Source: Parasedimentitalea denitrificans | GTDB lineage: Bacteria; Pseudomonadota; Alphaproteobacteria; Rhodobacterales; Rhodobacteraceae | NCBI RefSeq assembly: GCF_011813015.1 | Contig: NZ_QHLQ01000002.1 | Span: 248,001-312,000, forward strand | Direction: 5' to 3' | DNA length: 64,000 bases | Part shown: positions 26,433-34,863 of the stretch, piece by piece | Layout: the number at the start of each line of letters is the position of its first letter | How positions within the stretch are numbered: the first letter of the stretch is position 1 | Program-made: the position numbers and the translations under genes | The notes under the pieces: model-generated | Databases searched by the model: none | What the model was told of the DNA's origin: nothing | The model's input: only the letters and a program-made list of their open reading frames with translations

Positions 26433-27278
26433 ATGATCAATCGCGCCCCCGTGGCTTTGCCCCAAAGTTTCTGGCTGCACCTTGTGTTGCCTCGCGCTGT
26501 TATTCTACTGGCCCTTGTTACAATCAGCAGCACGGTGCGTGTGCCTGTTGGGTTTCTGTATGTGTTGCTAGTGGCGGATATCTTGTTCTTCATCCGGCAG
26601 TTCTTACGGTTTCAGGCCAATGCGGACAACCACCTTCAGAGTATGGGGGGAATGACGTTAATCTGGGCCGGTTATCTGGTGACGCTTGTCGCAGGTTTTG
26701 CATCGATTTCGCTGTGGTGGGGGGCCTTTTTGTTTTCGTCCCAACCTGAGACACCTGAGTTGTTCACTGACCAGATGGATCGGCTCCATGCTGCCGAGTA
26801 TGAGTTGAGCCTGTCTGACGACCTACTATCCCTGACTTTCAACGGTACTATCACCTTTGGCCTGACAAAACGCGCCACTGAACTGATCGCTGAAAACCCG
26901 CAATTAGTCGGTGTTCGTTTGACGAGTAACGGAGGGCATATCTATGAGGCACGCGGATTTGCCAATCTGATCCGGGAGCACGGCCTGAACACCATGGTCC
27001 GAGGCGACTGCAGTTCTGCCTGCACCCTAGTTTTTGTCGCTGGCGCGCATCGTAGTATGACACCTGACGCGCGCCTAGGTTTTCATAGTTACGCGCTGGA
27101 ATTCGGCTCGACCCTTCCGAATCTGGATCTGGAAAAAGAACAGAACAAGGACCGTGATTTCTTCCGCGGTCAGGGAATAAATGAAGCGTTTTTGATCCAA
27201 ATGTTCGACGAACCTAACACAGAGCTGTGGTATCCCAGTCGCGAAGAAGCGTTAAAGGCAGGGTTGTTGACCCAATAG
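26433..27278 (+). CDS. Membrane protein with C-terminal ClpP/crotonase-like domain
   Basis: The first ~105 residues hold about three membrane helices (LHLVLPRAVILLALVTISSTVRV, FLYVLLVADILFFI, LIWAGYLVTLVAGFASISLWWG). The remainder, probably outside the cytoplasmic membrane, resembles periplasmic ClpP-like proteins of the COG3904 group: LTFNGTITFGLTKRATELI, VRLTSNGGHIYEARGFANLI, then GDCSSACTLVFVAGAHRSM, where the serine pair sits at the position of the Ser nucleophile. I use the ATG at 26433; a TTG ten codons earlier is possible. Substrate and protease activity are unproven. Confidence 0.7.
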   Translation: MINRAPVALPQSFWLHLVLPRAVILLALVTISSTVRVPVGFLYVLLVADILFFIRQFLRFQANADNHLQSMGGMTLIWAGYLVTLVAGFASISLWWGAFLFSSQPETPELFTDQMDRLHAAEYELSLSDDLLSLTFNGTITFGLTKRATELIAENPQLVGVRLTSNGGHIYEARGFANLIREHGLNTMVRGDCSSACTLVFVAGAHRSMTPDARLGFHSYALEFGSTLPNLDLEKEQNKDRDFFRGQGINEAFLIQMFDEPNTELWYPSREEALKAGLLTQ

Positions 27279-27739
27279 GGGACGCCCATATGATCCGAAA
27301 TAATGAAGATAAAACTTGAACTTGGTGACATTGAGCCACGCATTTTCTATGCAAATTTTCAAGTACCATATAGCGGAAACAGCTAGGATAGCTGCGAAGC
27401 TGTTTGCCAACGTTTTTACAACGTTTTCATTTAAGCCCGGCCTAATTTCGAAAGCTTTTGGTTGTAACCGCCATGCAAACCTATATCCGCAGTGGACGTG
27501 GGGTACGAAAATTATGTTTGATGGAATTTATGACGAAGAAACAGCTTTGCGGCGCAGATTGCTGTTCAGGCTATTACGCGGTTTCAATTTCGACGAACCG
27601 CAATATCGGGGTGAGGCAATTTCGGAGCCTGTCCCGAAAGCATTGATCACAACTGATTATCTGCGGTATGACCGTGGACCAACCGTTTCCAATCACTGCC
27701 AGCTCTAAAATATTCTTGGGCTGCACCAAAGAAACAAAC
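27279..27739. other. AT-richer gap with no convincing gene
   Basis: About 460 bases between the ClpP-like gene and the terminator before yebC. A frame from a TTG at 27316 to 27708 (130 codons) has no ribosome-binding site and no family likeness. Its end, from an ATG at 27514, would give a 64-residue peptide (MFDGIYDEETALRRRLLFRLL...) that is weakly plausible. Base use is lower in GC than the neighbours. I assign no gene. Confidence 0.4.
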
Positions 27740-27768
27740 AAGGCCCGCTAATCCAGCGGGCCTTTTTC
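27740..27768. terminator. Bidirectional intrinsic terminator
   Basis: AAGGCCCGCT-aatcc-AGCGGGCCTT followed by TTTCATTT on the plus strand; on the minus strand the same stem is followed by GTTTGTTTC. It lies 19 bases past the yebC stop, so it most likely ends yebC and anything arriving from the left. Confidence 0.85.
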
Positions 27769-27786
27769 ATTTGAAAGAGGAGCATT

Positions 27787-28527
27787 TTACAGCTGCTCCA
27801 TAACCTCGTCCGAGGCCTCAAAGTTGGTAGTGACTCGCTGGATGTCATCGTCGTCTTCCAGTGCATCCACCAGCTTCATCAGTTTTTCCATGGCAACCAG
27901 ATCCATCTCGGTGGTGGTGGTTGGCTTCCACACGAGCTTGGTGCTTTCGGATTCACCCAATGCGGCCTCTAGTGCGTTTGACACGTCATTCAGGTCGGTG
28001 TCTTCGCAATAGATGATGTGACCCTCTTCCGAGCTCTCGACATCTTCGGCGCCGGCTTCGATAGCGGCCTCAAAAACGGCATCGGCATCACCGACAGACG
28101 CGCCATAGGTCACTTCGCCTTTCCGGTCGAACATGAACCCAACCGAGCCGGTTTCACCAAGATTTCCGCCATTCTTAGAGAACGTGGAGCGCACAGTGGA
28201 TGCGGTGCGGTTGCGGTTATCAGTCATGGCTTCGACGATGACGGCCACACCATTCGGGCCATAGCCCTCATAGCGGATTTCTTCGTAATCGTCGCCTTCA
28301 CCTGCAACCGACTTCTTAATCGCGCGGTCAATCACATCCTTGGGGACGGATTGCGACTTGGCTTCTTTGACAGCCATACGCAGACGTGGGTTTTTCTCTG
28401 GATCCGGATCGCCCATTTTGGCGGCCACGGTGATTTCCTTGGAGAGTTTCGAGAACAGTTTTGAGCGAACCGCATCCTGACGACCTTTACGGTGCTGGAT
28501 GTTTGCCCATTTTGAGTGGCCTGCCAT
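27787..28527 (-). CDS. yebC: YebC/PmpR (TACO1-like) family protein
   Basis: A 246-residue protein beginning with the invariant [28 protein letters not shown]. Other family segments visible are [43 protein letters not shown] and the final [17 protein letters not shown]. Long annotated as a transcriptional regulator, YebC proteins are now also linked to relieving ribosome stalling at difficult motifs such as polyproline. Usually near ruvABC; here the neighbours are unrelated. Confidence 0.97.
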   Translation of the reverse strand: MAGHSKWANIQHRKGRQDAVRSKLFSKLSKEITVAAKMGDPDPEKNPRLRMAVKEAKSQSVPKDVIDRAIKKSVAGEGDDYEEIRYEGYGPNGVAVIVEAMTDNRNRTASTVRSTFSKNGGNLGETGSVGFMFDRKGEVTYGASVGDADAVFEAAIEAGAEDVESSEEGHIIYCEDTDLNDVSNALEAALGESESTKLVWKPTTTTEMDLVAMEKLMKLVDALEDDDDIQRVTTNFEASDEVMEQL

Positions 28528-28647
28528 GGTCCATCCCTATGCTGGTTATACCTTTGGCGCACATATAGCCCCGTCTGGTGGCAGCTTTCAAGCACTGGCC
28601 GCGCGATCGGTGCTTGTTCCGTTCCCTACAGCGATTAAAGTACGCTT

Positions 28648-30420
28648 ATGACATTTGACCAAATCACATTATTTTCGCTTTTTGCCACCGTCTTTGCCCT
28701 GCTGGTTTGGGGGAGGTATCGCTATGATCTTGTCGCCTTTGCCGCGCTGATGGCAGGCGTCGTTTTAGGCGTGGTGCCCACCAAAGATGCATTTTCCGGG
28801 TTTGGCCACCCGGCCACGCTGGTGGTGGCACTGGTGCTGATTGTTTCAGCCGGGCTGGTGCGATCAGGGGCAGTGTTCCTGATCACCCGCACCTTGGTCG
28901 ATGCCTCGCGCGGGCTGGGCAGTCATATTGCACTGATGGGCGGCATCGGGGCCGTTCTGTCGGCATTCATGAACAACGTGGCTGCGCTGGCATTGTTGAT
29001 GCCAGTGGACATCCAGACCGCCCGCAAGGCGGGGCGCGCGCCGGGGCTCAGCCTGATGCCGCTGAGTTTTGCCACCATTCTGGGGGGCATGGTGACACTG
29101 ATTGGCACGCCCCCGAATATCATCATCGCCTCGATCCGGGCCGAAACGCTGGGCGAGCCGTTTCACATGTTCGATTTTGCGCCGGTTGGCGGCGTGGCGG
29201 CGATAACCGGGCTGGCCTTTGTGGCGTTGATCGGCTGGCGGTTCATCCCAACCCGAGACGATGCCGGAACCTCAGAGTCGCAACTGGCACAATACATCGC
29301 CGAGCTGACAGTACCCGAAGGCTCGCCCCATATTGGTAAACGGTTGAGAGACCTAAACGATGAGGCTGAAAAGGCAGATGCCGCCATACTGGGGCTGATC
29401 CGTGATGGTCGCCGTCGCTATGGTCTGGCTGCTGGTTCGGTTTTGCGATCGGGTGATGCAATCCTGCTGGAGGCCACCCCCGAAGCGCTGGACGAGTTCC
29501 GCACCGCACTCTCATTAGATTTTTCCGATCAGGCGCGTCAGGAAAAATTGACTGCCGAGGGCGACGGGTTGGAAGTGGTCGAAGTAGTAGTGCCTGAAAC
29601 CGCACGTATTGCTGGACGGTCCGCGCAATCCATGGGGCTGGCCTGGCGGCAAAGCACAGTACTGCTGGGACTGTCACGTCAGGGCCGCCAATTGACCAAG
29701 CATATCCGCCAGACTGATATCGAAACCGGAGACATCTTGCTGCTGCTTTGCCCACGCGACCGAGCAACAGATGTGACCGAATGGTTGGGATGCCTACCGC
29801 TTGCCACCCGTGGGCTGGCAGTAACGGCCAATGATAAAACCTGGTTAGCCATTGCCATGTTTGGAGCTGCCGTGTTGGCCGCCTCGGTTGGATTGTTGTA
29901 CCTACCTGTGGCACTGGGTCTGGTGGTGGTGGGATATGTGCTGACCAAGATCCTGCCCGTGGCCGAGATTTATGACCATATCGAGTGGCCAGTGGTGGTG
30001 CTACTGGGATCGATGATCCCATTGGGCGCAGCACTGGAAAGTTCAGGCGGCACAACGTTGATTGCAGATGCCCTGTTACGTCTGACGCAGGGACTGCCTG
30101 CCTGGGCCATTCTGACAGTGTTGATGGTGGTCACCATGACGCTGTCGGATGTGTTGAACAACACCGCCACTACCATTGTGGCCGCACCAGTGGGCATTCA
30201 GATGGCCAATACACTGGGGGTTTCGGCTGATCCGTTTCTGATGGCTGTGGCTGTTGCCGCCTCGGCTGCGTTTCTGACCCCGATCGGACATAAGAACAAC
30301 ACCCTGATCTTAGGTCCCGGCGGCTATCAGTTTGGAGATTATTGGCGCATTGGCCTGCCGCTAGAGGTATTGATCGTGGCCACCTCGATCCCGGCGATTT
30401 TGGTGTTCTGGCCAATGTAG
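28648..30420 (+). CDS. SLC13 family permease with two TrkA-C domains (1)
   Basis: A 590-residue transporter with an N-terminal membrane half (helices to about residue 205), two cytoplasmic RCK/TrkA-C-like domains (about 215-290 and 300-375) and a second membrane half. The paired Na+-site motifs are present as MNNVAALALL with GTPPNIII in the first half and LNNTATTIV with IGHKNNTLI in the second, as in divalent-anion:sodium symporters. Substrates in the family include dicarboxylates, sulfate and others. A paralogue with the same layout is at 31341. Both may be sulfate or organic-anion carriers. Confidence 0.92.
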   Translation: MTFDQITLFSLFATVFALLVWGRYRYDLVAFAALMAGVVLGVVPTKDAFSGFGHPATLVVALVLIVSAGLVRSGAVFLITRTLVDASRGLGSHIALMGGIGAVLSAFMNNVAALALLMPVDIQTARKAGRAPGLSLMPLSFATILGGMVTLIGTPPNIIIASIRAETLGEPFHMFDFAPVGGVAAITGLAFVALIGWRFIPTRDDAGTSESQLAQYIAELTVPEGSPHIGKRLRDLNDEAEKADAAILGLIRDGRRRYGLAAGSVLRSGDAILLEATPEALDEFRTALSLDFSDQARQEKLTAEGDGLEVVEVVVPETARIAGRSAQSMGLAWRQSTVLLGLSRQGRQLTKHIRQTDIETGDILLLLCPRDRATDVTEWLGCLPLATRGLAVTANDKTWLAIAMFGAAVLAASVGLLYLPVALGLVVVGYVLTKILPVAEIYDHIEWPVVVLLGSMIPLGAALESSGGTTLIADALLRLTQGLPAWAILTVLMVVTMTLSDVLNNTATTIVAAPVGIQMANTLGVSADPFLMAVAVAASAAFLTPIGHKNNTLILGPGGYQFGDYWRIGLPLEVLIVATSIPAILVFWPM

Positions 30421-30438
30421 CCCGCTGGCTCATTTTCC

Positions 30439-30468
30439 TGCTGGCCCTGCGATAACGCCGGGCCAGCA
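30439..30468. terminator. Hairpin between convergent genes
   Basis: TGCTGGCCC (30439-30447) pairs with GGGCCAGCA (30460-30468). It lies between the stops of the permease and the META-domain gene. No T-run follows in either direction, so its efficiency as a terminator is doubtful. Confidence 0.5.
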
Positions 30469-30477
30469 AGTATTAGA

Positions 30478-31236
30478 CTACTTCGCCAGTTTCAAACCCA
30501 TCAACACAGTTCCATCTTCGGCCAGCATTTTCATCAACGGCCCCTGACGGGCGATGGTCTTAATCTGTGGAAGTGCAGTCAGAAAATCCTGTTCCTGTTG
30601 GTCCAGCCCTGGCACACAGGCCATCATCGTCCCAGCCATGTTGTGCGGGAAATTGATCTGGTTACCGTTCAACTCAACCTGACCTTTGAATCGGTTACAG
30701 CCGACAGAGGCCGCGAATTGCCCATCACTTCCAAAAGCAAATCCCGGATCACGTCCCTTTTCAACTTTGGCACCGTTCATCTCAACCAAGGTCCAATTGG
30801 TGTTTTCCAGTTGCATATCCGCCTGCCCCGATGCTTTGATTACAACGGGTTTCACAATCATATCGGCAGTTTCGCCTGCCCCGCGTGTCAGCACTGGATA
30901 AGAGGTATCGGTGATGAACAATAATTGACCGTCCAACGTGATCCGCGCGGAAACCGAATAGCTGTGATTGTAGATGATATCGCTGTCGGCAAAGCGAAGC
31001 GAATAATCCGTGGGGACTGCCGACAAGTCATAATCCTCAGCTGCCACCAATTTTGACGGAGCATCGGCCAGAGACACATCGCGCAGCTCGACCAGAAGCT
31101 TGCCCCCCGGAGGTACAGCAATACGCTGCAAATAGGTAACGCTGCCTTCTACTGTACCTGCTTTTGCCATTGAAACGCCTGCGATTGCGGTGGAGGCCGC
31201 AAGGACCAGTGTCATGAAACCTGTTCTAAAATTCAT
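30478..31236 (-). CDS. Secreted YscW/YbaY-like plus META-domain protein
   Basis: The 252-residue product has a Sec signal peptide (to about residue 26, ASTAIAGVSMAKA-GT). Residues ~28-130 resemble the YbaY/YscW lipoprotein domain (VEGSVTYLQRIAVPPGGKLLVELRDVSLADAP; NHSYSVSARITLDGQLLFITDTSYPVLT), but the lipobox is missing. Residues ~145-250 form a META/HslJ domain (LENTNWTLVEMNGAKV; ASVGCNRFKGQVELNGNQINF; MACVPGLDQQEQDFLTAL). Both domains are found in stress-associated envelope proteins of unknown mechanism. GAGG lies nine bases before the ATG. Confidence 0.88.
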   Translation of the reverse strand: MNFRTGFMTLVLAASTAIAGVSMAKAGTVEGSVTYLQRIAVPPGGKLLVELRDVSLADAPSKLVAAEDYDLSAVPTDYSLRFADSDIIYNHSYSVSARITLDGQLLFITDTSYPVLTRGAGETADMIVKPVVIKASGQADMQLENTNWTLVEMNGAKVEKGRDPGFAFGSDGQFAASVGCNRFKGQVELNGNQINFPHNMAGTMMACVPGLDQQEQDFLTALPQIKTIARQGPLMKMLAEDGTVLMGLKLAK

Positions 31237-31340
31237 CTTCAGTGCCTCGTAAAAAATCTCGAACTCAAATCATCTAAGAATTGTATCACGGATTACATCA
31301 CGGCTCGTTGGCGATCGGCAAAATTACGCCGTCTGACAGC

Positions 31341-33137
31341 CTAGTACAGCGGCCAGAACACTGGGATCAGCGCCGAGGCCAGCAGTCCGACAGTCAGGTT
31401 CAGCGGAATGCCTACACGCATAAAGTCTGTGAATTTATAACCGCCTGGCCCGTAGACCATCATGTTGGTTTGATATCCAATTGGCGTCGCGAAGGAAGCC
31501 GAGGCCGCGACCATCACCGCAATCACTAAGGGCCGTGGATCCACACCCATTGCCTGGGCCAGGCTGATCGCTATTGGTGTCACTACCACCGCCACCGCAT
31601 TGTTCGATACCAGCTCCGTCAGGACCGAGGTCAACAGGTAAATGGCCCAAACGACTAGAAATGGTGGCAGCATTCCAAGTCCGGGTGCGATAGCCTCTAC
31701 GAGCAGGCTAACAGCGCCCGAACTTTGTAGCGCAGCTCCAATGGCCAGCATGGCAAAAATCAAGGCTAGTAATCGCCCATCTACAAACGAAAACGCTTCT
31801 TCGGCATCGATACAGCGGGTAAAGAAGATGGCTGCCATGGCCACGACTGCCAACAGCAGAATCGGAGCCACGCCAAGAGCGGCAAGTATGACAATACCAG
31901 CGATGGCGGCGAGTGCGATGGGCGCGTGGCTACGACGATAGGCGCGAGCTGACGGCTTGGTCACGTCGACCATGTCCATATCAGCAGCCAGCCGCTGGAT
32001 ATCATCAGTTCCGCCTTCGAGAAGCAAAGTATCGCCGACACGCACAACCAGATCGTCGAGTTGCTGGCCAATATTCTGATTGCGCCGGTGTACCGCCAAT
32101 ACATAAACACCGTAGCGACGGCGCAAACGCATAGCACCCAGAGAGCGGCCGATCATACGGCACCCCGGAGTGATCAGAACTTCTACAGTCGACGTTTCTA
32201 CCGCCGAGACCTGATCAACCCGACGCAATTCCTTGTTGCGCTGCAGGCTAAGCAGCTCGGCCATTTGGGTGCGAAGGACAACCCGGTCACCGACCTTTAG
32301 TTCCACTCCCTTAAGATCTCGTCGCAGTGAAACATCACCACGGATTACATCAATCAACCGCACACCTGCCCGTTTGAACAGTTGAACCCCCATTACCTCA
32401 CGGCCCACCAGGTTGCTTTCGGGTGGGATCACCGCCTCGGTAAAGAACTTCATCGAGTGCTTACTAGAAAGCATCGTCGCCATAGACGACCGATCCGGTA
32501 GCAGACGTGGTGCGATAAAACGTAAGTAAATCCCCCCCCAGGCTACCAGGAAGATTGCCAGCGGTGTGATCTCAAAAATGGAAAAAGGATCTAGCCCGTT
32601 CGAGCGTGCTACACCATCCACCAGAAGGTTGGTCGAGGTGCCGATAAGGGTCAGCGTGCCGCCCAAGATAGCTGCATAACTAAGCGGGATCAGCATCTTA
32701 CTGGCTGAAACACCCAGTTTTCTGGCTAATTGCACAAAGACCGGGATCATCACCACAACAACAGGCGTGTTGTTTACAAAAGCAGAGGCGACCACGACAA
32801 ACAACATCAGCGCGCCAATCGCCATGGCGGGCCGCGCATCGGCTTGGGCTTCGGCAAGATCCGTGAACCACTGCAGAGCGCCAGTGCGGACCAGTGCCCC
32901 CATAACAATGAACATCGCAACAATGGTCCACGGCGCCGGATTGGATAGAACGTTCAGTGCATCTTCATAGGGCAGTACACCCAGCGCCAGCAAAGTTGCA
33001 GCGCCGCCAATTGCCACGACTTCGGCCGGATAGGCCTCGCGCATGAACAGGATGAACATCACAAAGACAACAACAAGGGTCGCAATTGCGCCACCGGTGT
33101 CCGAAAAAGCCAATAAATTCATGCCACCGCCTGTCAT
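31341..33137 (-). CDS. SLC13 family permease with two TrkA-C domains (2)
   Basis: A 598-residue paralogue of the permease at 28648 with the same design: first membrane half with VNNTPVVVVMIPVF and IGTSTNLLV, TrkA-C domains at about 210-290 and 295-380, second membrane half with VSNNAVAVVVTPIA and IGYQTNMMVYGPGGYKF. The SNN/NNT and T-x-x-N motifs bind Na+ and substrate in this superfamily. M1 (33137) and M6 (33122) are both possible starts. Substrate unknown; often annotated as sulfate or anion permease. Confidence 0.92.
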   Translation of the reverse strand: MTGGGMNLLAFSDTGGAIATLVVVFVMFILFMREAYPAEVVAIGGAATLLALGVLPYEDALNVLSNPAPWTIVAMFIVMGALVRTGALQWFTDLAEAQADARPAMAIGALMLFVVVASAFVNNTPVVVVMIPVFVQLARKLGVSASKMLIPLSYAAILGGTLTLIGTSTNLLVDGVARSNGLDPFSIFEITPLAIFLVAWGGIYLRFIAPRLLPDRSSMATMLSSKHSMKFFTEAVIPPESNLVGREVMGVQLFKRAGVRLIDVIRGDVSLRRDLKGVELKVGDRVVLRTQMAELLSLQRNKELRRVDQVSAVETSTVEVLITPGCRMIGRSLGAMRLRRRYGVYVLAVHRRNQNIGQQLDDLVVRVGDTLLLEGGTDDIQRLAADMDMVDVTKPSARAYRRSHAPIALAAIAGIVILAALGVAPILLLAVVAMAAIFFTRCIDAEEAFSFVDGRLLALIFAMLAIGAALQSSGAVSLLVEAIAPGLGMLPPFLVVWAIYLLTSVLTELVSNNAVAVVVTPIAISLAQAMGVDPRPLVIAVMVAASASFATPIGYQTNMMVYGPGGYKFTDFMRVGIPLNLTVGLLASALIPVFWPLY

Positions 33138-33207
33138 CTTCTATGCTCGGTATTCTGACCGGCTTTGATAAATGGTGCAAGCGCAGCTGTAGGAATGATG
33201 TGGTGGG

Positions 33208-34020
33208 TTACGGAGCAGAATCTTGCAGCAGCCCACCCGATCGGATCATACGGATCTCTTTTGTTACCCCGGTACGGTCATCCGTCGAGATAAACACCCC
33301 GGACAGAGTTGCCTCACCCGTTGCCGGCGTAAAACGGCTTTTGGGCATACCGGTGATAAACCGACGCATAGGTTCGGCTTTTTCCATGCCGATCACCGAG
33401 TTGTAATCACCGCACATTCCCGCATCGGTCAGGTAGCCAGTACCCCCCTCAAGGATCTGGGCATCGCCCGTCGGTACATGGGTATGGGTTCCGACCACAA
33501 GTGAGGCTTTGCCATTGCAGAAATGCCCCATCGCCATCTTCTCGGATGTGGCTTCGCAGTGCATGTCTACAATCACAGCCTGGGCCAACCCGCCGCGTGG
33601 ATGCGCCTTTAGCACGGTTTCGACAGCTGAAAACGGATCATCAAAGGCGCGTTTCATGAACACCTGCCCCAGCGCCTGCAATACCAGAACTTTGCGCCCA
33701 CCAGGGGCATTGAACAAACGGTATCCTTTGCCCGGCGCGCCCTTAGCATAGTTCAGCGGACGGATGATGCGCGGTTCTTTCTCGATAAACTGCAGCATAT
33801 CCTTTTGGTCAAAAGCATGATCACCCAGGGTCAGGCAGTCGACACCAGCGTCCAGCAAGACCTTGGCGTGATCGCCGCTTAGCCCCATGCCATTGCTGGC
33901 GTTTTCGCCATTGACCACAACAAAGTCCAGCCGCCATTCGTCACGCAAACGCGGCAGGTTCTCTTTGATGGCCTTGCGCCCAGCGCGGCCCATCACATCG
34001 CCTAAAAACAGAATTCTCAT
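33208..34020 (-). CDS. TIGR00282-family (YmdB-type) metallophosphoesterase
   Basis: The 270-residue protein starts MRILFLGDVMGRAGRKAIKENL and keeps the metal-binding motifs VVNGENASNGMGLS, LTLGDHAFDQKD, IVDMHCEATSEK and VGTHTHVPTGD. Bacillus YmdB of this family hydrolyses cyclic nucleotides and affects biofilm decisions; function in alphaproteobacteria is untested. The start at 34020 matches the family; the upstream frame runs through palindromes. It lies downstream of the fthC-like gene on the same strand across a hairpin-rich 280-base gap. Confidence 0.93.
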   Translation of the reverse strand: MRILFLGDVMGRAGRKAIKENLPRLRDEWRLDFVVVNGENASNGMGLSGDHAKVLLDAGVDCLTLGDHAFDQKDMLQFIEKEPRIIRPLNYAKGAPGKGYRLFNAPGGRKVLVLQALGQVFMKRAFDDPFSAVETVLKAHPRGGLAQAVIVDMHCEATSEKMAMGHFCNGKASLVVGTHTHVPTGDAQILEGGTGYLTDAGMCGDYNSVIGMEKAEPMRRFITGMPKSRFTPATGEATLSGVFISTDDRTGVTKEIRMIRSGGLLQDSAP

Positions 34021-34299
34021 GCTCCCGTCCTTAGGCCGATGCAGGGGGCAAGGACAACCCCCAACCGCACTGCCGGATGTAGCTTTGGGGTCAAGCGTCG
34101 CACAGCGACCGCGCATCGCGCGGCCTGCCCTTGACGCCGAAGATGCAGACAAAATCCTCGCATTTGCTCCCTAAGGGGCAAGCCTGCCCCTTAGGGGCTT
34201 CTCAGCAAACTTCCTTTTCGCCGTGCCTTAGCACGGCGCTACGCCCAACGGGCGGCAGACCTTCCGCAAGGGAGGTCAACGACAGGCGGGAGCCCCTGC
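34021..34299. repeat. Palindrome-rich spacer
   Basis: This 279-base gap holds no gene I can support. It contains a 12-bp perfect stem (34169-34180 with 34185-34196, loop agcc), GCCGTGC/GCACGGC near 34220-34238, a GCGCG-centred stem near 34110-34125 and several smaller ones. Read on the minus strand it starts right after the cyclo-ligase stop with CAGGGGCTCCCGCCTG, close to CAGGGCTCCCGCGCCTG after scpA. It may stabilise mRNA between the cyclo-ligase and phosphoesterase genes or encode a structured RNA. Confidence 0.55.
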
Positions 34300-34863
34300 T
34301 CAACCTGTGAACTGCAAGACACGGCTTTCTGTGATCAGCATGTCCAACGGCTGGTCAGTCGCCTCTAGTGGCAGGTCTTCCGCCTGTTGCGCGTCAAAGG
34401 CAAATCCGATGGCTAATGTGGGTCGCTTGGCGCGCAGGCCTTCTAGTGTGCGGTCATAAAAGCCACCACCATAACCCAGCCGCCCACCACTGGCATCAAA
34501 GGCCACCAATGGCACGATCAGGATTTCCGGCTCAAAAAAGTCGTCTACTTCCGGAACTTTTGCTCCAAACGGACCATCCCGCAGCACACCATCTGGCAGC
34601 CAACGGCTAAATTTCAAAGGCAATCCATCGCCTTGGATCACTGGCACACCGACCATACCGTGCGCCGTTGCCTCTGCCATTGCAGGTAGTGGGTCGATCT
34701 CGGTGCGGATCGGCATGTACCCCGACAGCTGTACACCACGATAGCCGGCCAGTACTTCGGACAGATGCCCAGCGACACCAGGCTTGTGCATCGCATACGC
34801 CTGCTTGCGGCGGGCAAATGCCGCCTTGCGCGCCTGAGATTTGATGGCTGTTAGATCCGTCAT
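34300..34863 (-). CDS. 5-formyltetrahydrofolate cyclo-ligase
   Basis: A 187-residue enzyme that converts 5-formyl-THF to 5,10-methenyl-THF with ATP. Visible are the N-terminal KSQARKAAFARRKQAY basic helix, the substrate strand LSGYMPIRTEIDPLPAMAEA and the ATP-binding VPLVAFDASGGRLGYGGGFYDRTLEGLR, all characteristic. Its ATG overlaps the mgtE TGA (ATGA), so the two are coupled. In many bacteria this gene follows 6S RNA; no 6S-like RNA is evident here. Confidence 0.93.
   Translation of the reverse strand: MTDLTAIKSQARKAAFARRKQAYAMHKPGVAGHLSEVLAGYRGVQLSGYMPIRTEIDPLPAMAEATAHGMVGVPVIQGDGLPLKFSRWLPDGVLRDGPFGAKVPEVDDFFEPEILIVPLVAFDASGGRLGYGGGFYDRTLEGLRAKRPTLAIGFAFDAQQAEDLPLEATDQPLDMLITESRVLQFTG

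Noticed and set aside
29243..30055. 270-codon minus-strand frame
   Set aside because: Antisense to the first SLC13 permease, Pro/Arg-rich and non-homologous.
34021..34299. Possible 6S RNA near the formyl-THF cyclo-ligase gene
   Set aside because: In other bacteria 6S RNA lies upstream of this gene; here mgtE overlaps it directly. The downstream hairpins do not show the 6S central bubble.
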